NCBI GenBank assembly: GCA_003249225.1
Contig: QKJQ01000036.1
Span: forward strand, 62,001-126,000
Direction of reading: 5' to 3'
From: Clostridia bacterium
Lineage (GTDB): Bacteria > Bacillota > Clostridia > Lachnospirales > Lachnospiraceae
Length of the DNA stretch: 64,000 nucleotides
A program made the position numbers and the translations under genes. Positions 60,563 through 64,000 of the stretch are shown here, in pieces (the first letter of the stretch is position 1; each line of letters opens with the position of its first letter). A model generated the notes under the pieces. It was given only the letters and a program-made list of their open reading frames with translations, ran no database searches and had not been told where the DNA came from.

Positions 60563-62056
60563 ATGCTGTATCAGGAGAGTTCAGGAAAAATGCATCCGTT
60601 TACAATGACGAGCCAGGAGCGTGAAGCAGACACTCAACAGGTTAAAGAACAGATAACAAAAAATCCGGGTGATGTGCGATTACGCAGGCGCCTGGCAATG
60701 CTTGAAATAGCTGATAATTATACAAAACGAATTCTGGATTTTGTACCGGAGGATTACCCTTACTCAGATTCCGTTGAGCTTTCAAATGCAATGATACAGG
60801 CCCTGGAAAAACGACGGGTCTGTTACCAGGAAAGATTCCTGCTCACAAAGGAGTATCTGGAAGAAAACCATAAGGAAGATAAGGGTTTTGGTGATATAGC
60901 TTATATGGCTGAGATTAACGATGCATTACCACCGGAGGAAGAAACTGAAAACTTTCGTACCTTTCTAAAAGCCTTTTATGGGGAGGACGAAGAACAGAGA
61001 ACAAAGTGTCTTTCCCTGTATTATGACAGAATGGACTCGATAGATCCACTGGCGCTTGATCTTTCCTGTATTGAAAAGAAAGTGGTGGTATCACAAGATA
61101 CAGAGCTGACGGAATGTGAGAAAGATCTGTTAAAGCTTTTCGATCTTTTCTCGAACAGTCATACCTACACGCAAAAAGGAATGGTAGAAAATCCGGACTT
61201 CTGGGTGGAGCGTTATTCTTCGCCAAAAGCAGCTGCGCTTTGTGAACTGAAGCAGACGCTGTTTCAGGAAGGTTTTCTGTACTATCTTGCCAATGGATTG
61301 CTTGCCTATAACAATCTCGATCAGAATTTTCAGAGATCTTTTGAAGCCAGAGAAATGATGGCCCATTCTTCTGTCCAGCACATTTATGAAGTTATCCGCA
61401 AATTAAAACCAAAGGCTGCAGCACTCGAGGGAATCGAGTATCATCCAGTCATTGAGCTGAAGCTTTCCATGGAAAATGCAATGCTGCTCGAGCAACATCC
61501 TCCAAAGCAAGACGAAGATGGTACATTTTCAAAAGAAACAGGGAAGGTACTGCTGCACATATACTGTGATATAACCAGCTGCAAGGAGAATGATATACAA
61601 CAGATCGAACTTCGTGAAATGTTACAGCTGTCGCCGCTGGAGGTCGTTTTTATAGATGGAGTCAGCTTTGGAGAAAAATATAAAAAGCAGGTACAAGATA
61701 ATATAAATCAGGAAGAAGAGAACAGAATACGTCAGGATGCAACAGCAGATATTCTTACCGGCAATCACAGGATCGATTATGCAATCATTCAGATCGACAA
61801 AAGCGGTGAATACGAGGTAACAATGGCTGCTGTACACATAGACCTGCATGAGATGGATGTACTGGAATCGGGGAAAATGCAGAGGCAAAAGAACGAGTCT
61901 TTGTTTGTCCGGTCAGGCTTTATAAAAAAGAAAACAGCAGCGGACCGAATGGACAAGAATTTCAAAAAAGATACGGATCGAATGTTACGCCACAAAAAAG
62001 AAGCAGGATATTTGAAAGAACTCATTAAAACAAGAAATGTGGAACATTTTTTCTAA
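60563..62056 (+). CDS. hypothetical protein, 497 residues
   Basis: A cytosolic, acidic-to-neutral, mostly helical protein with no signal peptide. Residues 20-60 (QQVKEQITKNPGDVRLRRRL) look like a tetratricopeptide-type start. The middle has many Glu/Asp and Lys pairs; the C-terminus is very basic (AADRMDKNFKKDTDRMLRHK). No family or catalytic motif is recognised. GGGAGG precedes the ATG. It stands between the regulator pair and tldD. Confidence 0.6.
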   Translation: MLYQESSGKMHPFTMTSQEREADTQQVKEQITKNPGDVRLRRRLAMLEIADNYTKRILDFVPEDYPYSDSVELSNAMIQALEKRRVCYQERFLLTKEYLEENHKEDKGFGDIAYMAEINDALPPEEETENFRTFLKAFYGEDEEQRTKCLSLYYDRMDSIDPLALDLSCIEKKVVVSQDTELTECEKDLLKLFDLFSNSHTYTQKGMVENPDFWVERYSSPKAAALCELKQTLFQEGFLYYLANGLLAYNNLDQNFQRSFEAREMMAHSSVQHIYEVIRKLKPKAAALEGIEYHPVIELKLSMENAMLLEQHPPKQDEDGTFSKETGKVLLHIYCDITSCKENDIQQIELREMLQLSPLEVVFIDGVSFGEKYKKQVQDNINQEEENRIRQDATADILTGNHRIDYAIIQIDKSGEYEVTMAAVHIDLHEMDVLESGKMQRQKNESLFVRSGFIKKKTAADRMDKNFKKDTDRMLRHKKEAGYLKELIKTRNVEHFF

Positions 62057-62137
62057 TTTGCAATTAATTTGAAAAAATGGCTTTCCTATTTTACTATAGA
62101 AATATCAATGTACGAAAGACCAAAGGAGGGAAACAAA

Positions 62138-63523
62138 GTGTTACAGGATATGATTACGGGAAAAAGACCGCTGTTCGTAAGTGATGTTCACACAGAGCTG
62201 CGTGCACAGGTCAATCGGAAAAGAAGAATCAACCTACTGCAGGGCAATCTGACTACAAATGTCAGAACAGAAGAATCGGGTGTGTCTGCAAGAGTTTATA
62301 AGAATGGCGTTTACGGCTTTTCATCCATGGCCGATTACAGCAACGAGGCGGTTCAGGCTGTACTAAAGGCGGCAACAGAGAATGCCGTGTTTATGGACAG
62401 TCATATTAAAAAGGGAAAAGGAATGTTCCCGACCATTCCATTCGCCACACAGGCACTCAACTATCAGGTGTCGGATGTGGATCAGAAACGGTACATAGAG
62501 TTCGTAAAAGAGATCGATAATTACATTGCTGTGAAATACCCGTCTCTCGCAAGCCGAATGGTGATTATGTCAGAGGATTCCATGGAAAAACTCCTTTCTG
62601 TATCCGATGGACTTGATACACACACAGTCATTCCAAGAAGCTACATTTATTTGTTCTTAAATACCGAGACGAAAGATGGTGTTCCGATTGAACAGTTCAA
62701 GCCTATCGGTGGTTTTGGCAATTTCAGCGATCAGTTCACCGATCCTGCCCTGCTGTTCCCGGAAGTAGACAAGCTATACGATGTAACCATGCAGAAAAAG
62801 GAAGGGATTTACGCGGAAGCTGGTTACAAAACAGTTATTCTAGGCGGGGATCTGTCCGGCATGCTGGCACATGAAGCTGTGGGGCATACGGTAGAAGCAG
62901 ATCTGGTGCTGGGAGGTTCCGTAGCAGCACATAATCTGAACAAACGCGTTGCCTCCGACCTGGTATCCATGGTGGATTTTGCGCACACCTACGAGGGTGC
63001 TATGGCGCCGCTCCCTGTTTATGTGGACGATGAAGGAACACCGGCAGAAGATGCTGTCTTGATTAAAGAAGGCATTCTTACCGGTTATATGAACAGCAGA
63101 GAGACAGCAAAGCACTTTGATATGAAGCCGCAGGGAAATGCAAGAGCCTATCTGTTCTCTGATGAACCACTGATCCGCATGAGAAATACAGCAGTTCTTC
63201 CGGGTAAGAGCAAGCTCGAAGACATGATCTCCTCCGTGGAAGACGGTTATTATCTCACGAACACCAACAATGGACAGGCCGATACCACAGGTGAGTTCAT
63301 GTTCGGTATTTCCATGGGCTATGAGATAAAGAACGGAAAGCTTGGACGTGCGATTCTTGACACGACAATTTCAGGTGTAGCCTTTGATATGTTAAAGACC
63401 GTTGATATGGTATCCGACAAAATGACCTGGAGCAGTTCGGGATTTTGCGGCAAAAAACAGCCAATGCCGGTTGGTATGGGCGGTCCGCAGCTTCGCTGCA
63501 AGGTCATGATCGGCGGAAGATAA
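62138..63523 (+). CDS. tldD: TldD metalloprotease subunit
   Basis: A 461-residue member of the TldD/PmbA family. The zinc motif HExxxH is HEAVGH in MLAHEAVGHTVEADLVLGG; the C-terminal GRAILDTTISG and CGKKQPMPVGMGGPQLR are conserved. With TldE/PmbA it forms a protease that trims unfolded or leader peptides. The GTG at 62138 is chosen: AAAGGAGGG ends seven bases upstream, while a start at 62069 adds a poor extension. Confidence 0.93.
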   Translation: MLQDMITGKRPLFVSDVHTELRAQVNRKRRINLLQGNLTTNVRTEESGVSARVYKNGVYGFSSMADYSNEAVQAVLKAATENAVFMDSHIKKGKGMFPTIPFATQALNYQVSDVDQKRYIEFVKEIDNYIAVKYPSLASRMVIMSEDSMEKLLSVSDGLDTHTVIPRSYIYLFLNTETKDGVPIEQFKPIGGFGNFSDQFTDPALLFPEVDKLYDVTMQKKEGIYAEAGYKTVILGGDLSGMLAHEAVGHTVEADLVLGGSVAAHNLNKRVASDLVSMVDFAHTYEGAMAPLPVYVDDEGTPAEDAVLIKEGILTGYMNSRETAKHFDMKPQGNARAYLFSDEPLIRMRNTAVLPGKSKLEDMISSVEDGYYLTNTNNGQADTTGEFMFGISMGYEIKNGKLGRAILDTTISGVAFDMLKTVDMVSDKMTWSSSGFCGKKQPMPVGMGGPQLRCKVMIGGR

Positions 63524-63618
63524 GGACTTGCTTTCACTTCAGATTGCAAATTCACAAAGGTATAAATTTATGAAATTTGAATTTATACAAAGGTGGTAAC
63601 TCATAGAATTATAAACTA

Positions 63619-63654
63619 TAGTATGCACAGAAACAGGTGCAGGAATGGAGAGAG
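63619..63654 (+). repeat. hairpin-SD repeat element, copy F
   Basis: GTATGCACAGAAACAGGTGCAGGAATGGAGAG: the stem TGCAC / GTGCA pairs with a different sequence from copies A-C but the same position, followed by AGGAATGGAGA and the ATG at 63655. An ATG in the stem opens a 14-codon frame that ends across the start of tldE. Confidence 0.7.
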
Positions 63655-64000
63655 ATGGACGACGTAAAGAAAATCGCACAGGGAACCATAGAGGCTCTTC
63701 AGGCAGAAGGAGCAGAGAAGGCACAGTGTACAGCCTTAGTCAGTGAAAAAAGGGAATTCAATGTTGATGGCGGAGAATTTTCTCTGTTTCGTACTCTTTT
63801 TGATAAATCACTCAGCCTTATGGCTATTAAAGGACATAAAAAAGGCAACATTGCCATCAACCGTTTTGATGACGAAGCAGTGGCAGCAGCCGTGAAAGAC
63901 TGTATTGCCGTGGCAGAGTCTGCCAGTGAGGATGAGGCCTGGGATATTGCGCCAAAGCAGGAAGATAGAAAAGTGGTACAGGGAGCCCCTGAGGCAGACG
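63655..64000 (+). CDS. pmbA: TldE/PmbA family protein, cut by window end
   Basis: The first 115 residues of the partner of TldD. The N-terminal domain text (VKKIAQGTIEALQAEGAEKA, LFDKSLSLMAIKGHKKGNIA) matches PmbA/TldE, including the KG.K.G..A pattern. It lacks the zinc site in this family and acts as the non-catalytic half. The gene runs past the right edge. The start is set by copy F of the hairpin-SD element. Confidence 0.88.
   Translation, partial: MDDVKKIAQGTIEALQAEGAEKAQCTALVSEKREFNVDGGEFSLFRTLFDKSLSLMAIKGHKKGNIAINRFDDEAVAAAVKDCIAVAESASEDEAWDIAPKQEDRKVVQGAPEAD

Overview
The window looks like a chromosomal segment of a Gram-positive anaerobe of the Clostridia, most likely Lachnospiraceae. 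Supporting points are the low-to-moderate GC with A-rich ribosome binding sites, sigma-A type promoters, a gatCAB operon under a T-box, a DUF3881 gene downstream of asnS, LL-diaminopimelate aminotransferase, a carboxyspermidine-type polyamine operon, and many c-di-GMP proteins. No rRNA, CRISPR array or intact mobile element is visible. One tRNA (Arg, anticodon CCT) is present.

Layout. 0.1-7.1 kb: PHP phosphoesterase, L-rhamnose mutarotase, an esterase, a condensation-fold acyltransferase with its zinc-ribbon membrane partner, an AraC-GGDEF fusion and a Gfo/Idh/MocA oxidoreductase. 7.2-11.1 kb: a poorer, AT-rich accessory patch with membrane proteins, the tRNA, a collapsed dnaN-like remnant and a small HTH gene that seems to start at AUU. 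11.2-20.9 kb: GNAT, DUF3881, asnS, a double-periplasmic-domain hybrid histidine kinase, SRAP peptidase and dinB (with a LexA-like box). 21-28.5 kb: sugar nucleotide dehydratase, propeller-like surface protein, a coiled-coil protein with four C-terminal peptide repeats, and a beta-helix lipoprotein. 28.7-35.2 kb: a leader of about 337 nt with its own promoter and terminator, followed by speD, a basic amino acid decarboxylase, speE, carboxy(nor)spermidine dehydrogenase and its decarboxylase. 35.4-43.4 kb: zinc-ribbon proteins, EAL-CBS protein, a putative carbohydrate-active enzyme with LacI-type operators, an HD-GYP protein and an SH3-M23 peptidase. 43.8-48.6 kb: DapL-like aminotransferase divergent from a LysR gene, GNAT, heparinase-like protein. 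48.8-58.3 kb: gatCAB with T-box, REC-HD-GYP, a 7TM hybrid kinase, galE. 58.6-64 kb: AraC regulator, a regulator/membrane protein pair sharing one beta domain, an unknown 497-aa protein, and tldD with a cut-off tldE/pmbA.

The strongest unexplained signals are (1) the highly structured leader RNA in front of the polyamine operon; (2) a dispersed element, seven clear or probable copies, made of a six-base-pair hairpin whose paired bases co-vary, followed at once by a GGAG ribosome binding site, mostly placed just before start codons but twice without a gene; (3) four tandem copies of a peptide like the CheY-binding tip of FliM; (4) the AUU-initiated HTH gene; and (5) the paired beta-barrel proteins at 59.6-60.4 kb. 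All function calls come from reading the sequence by eye; no database search was run.
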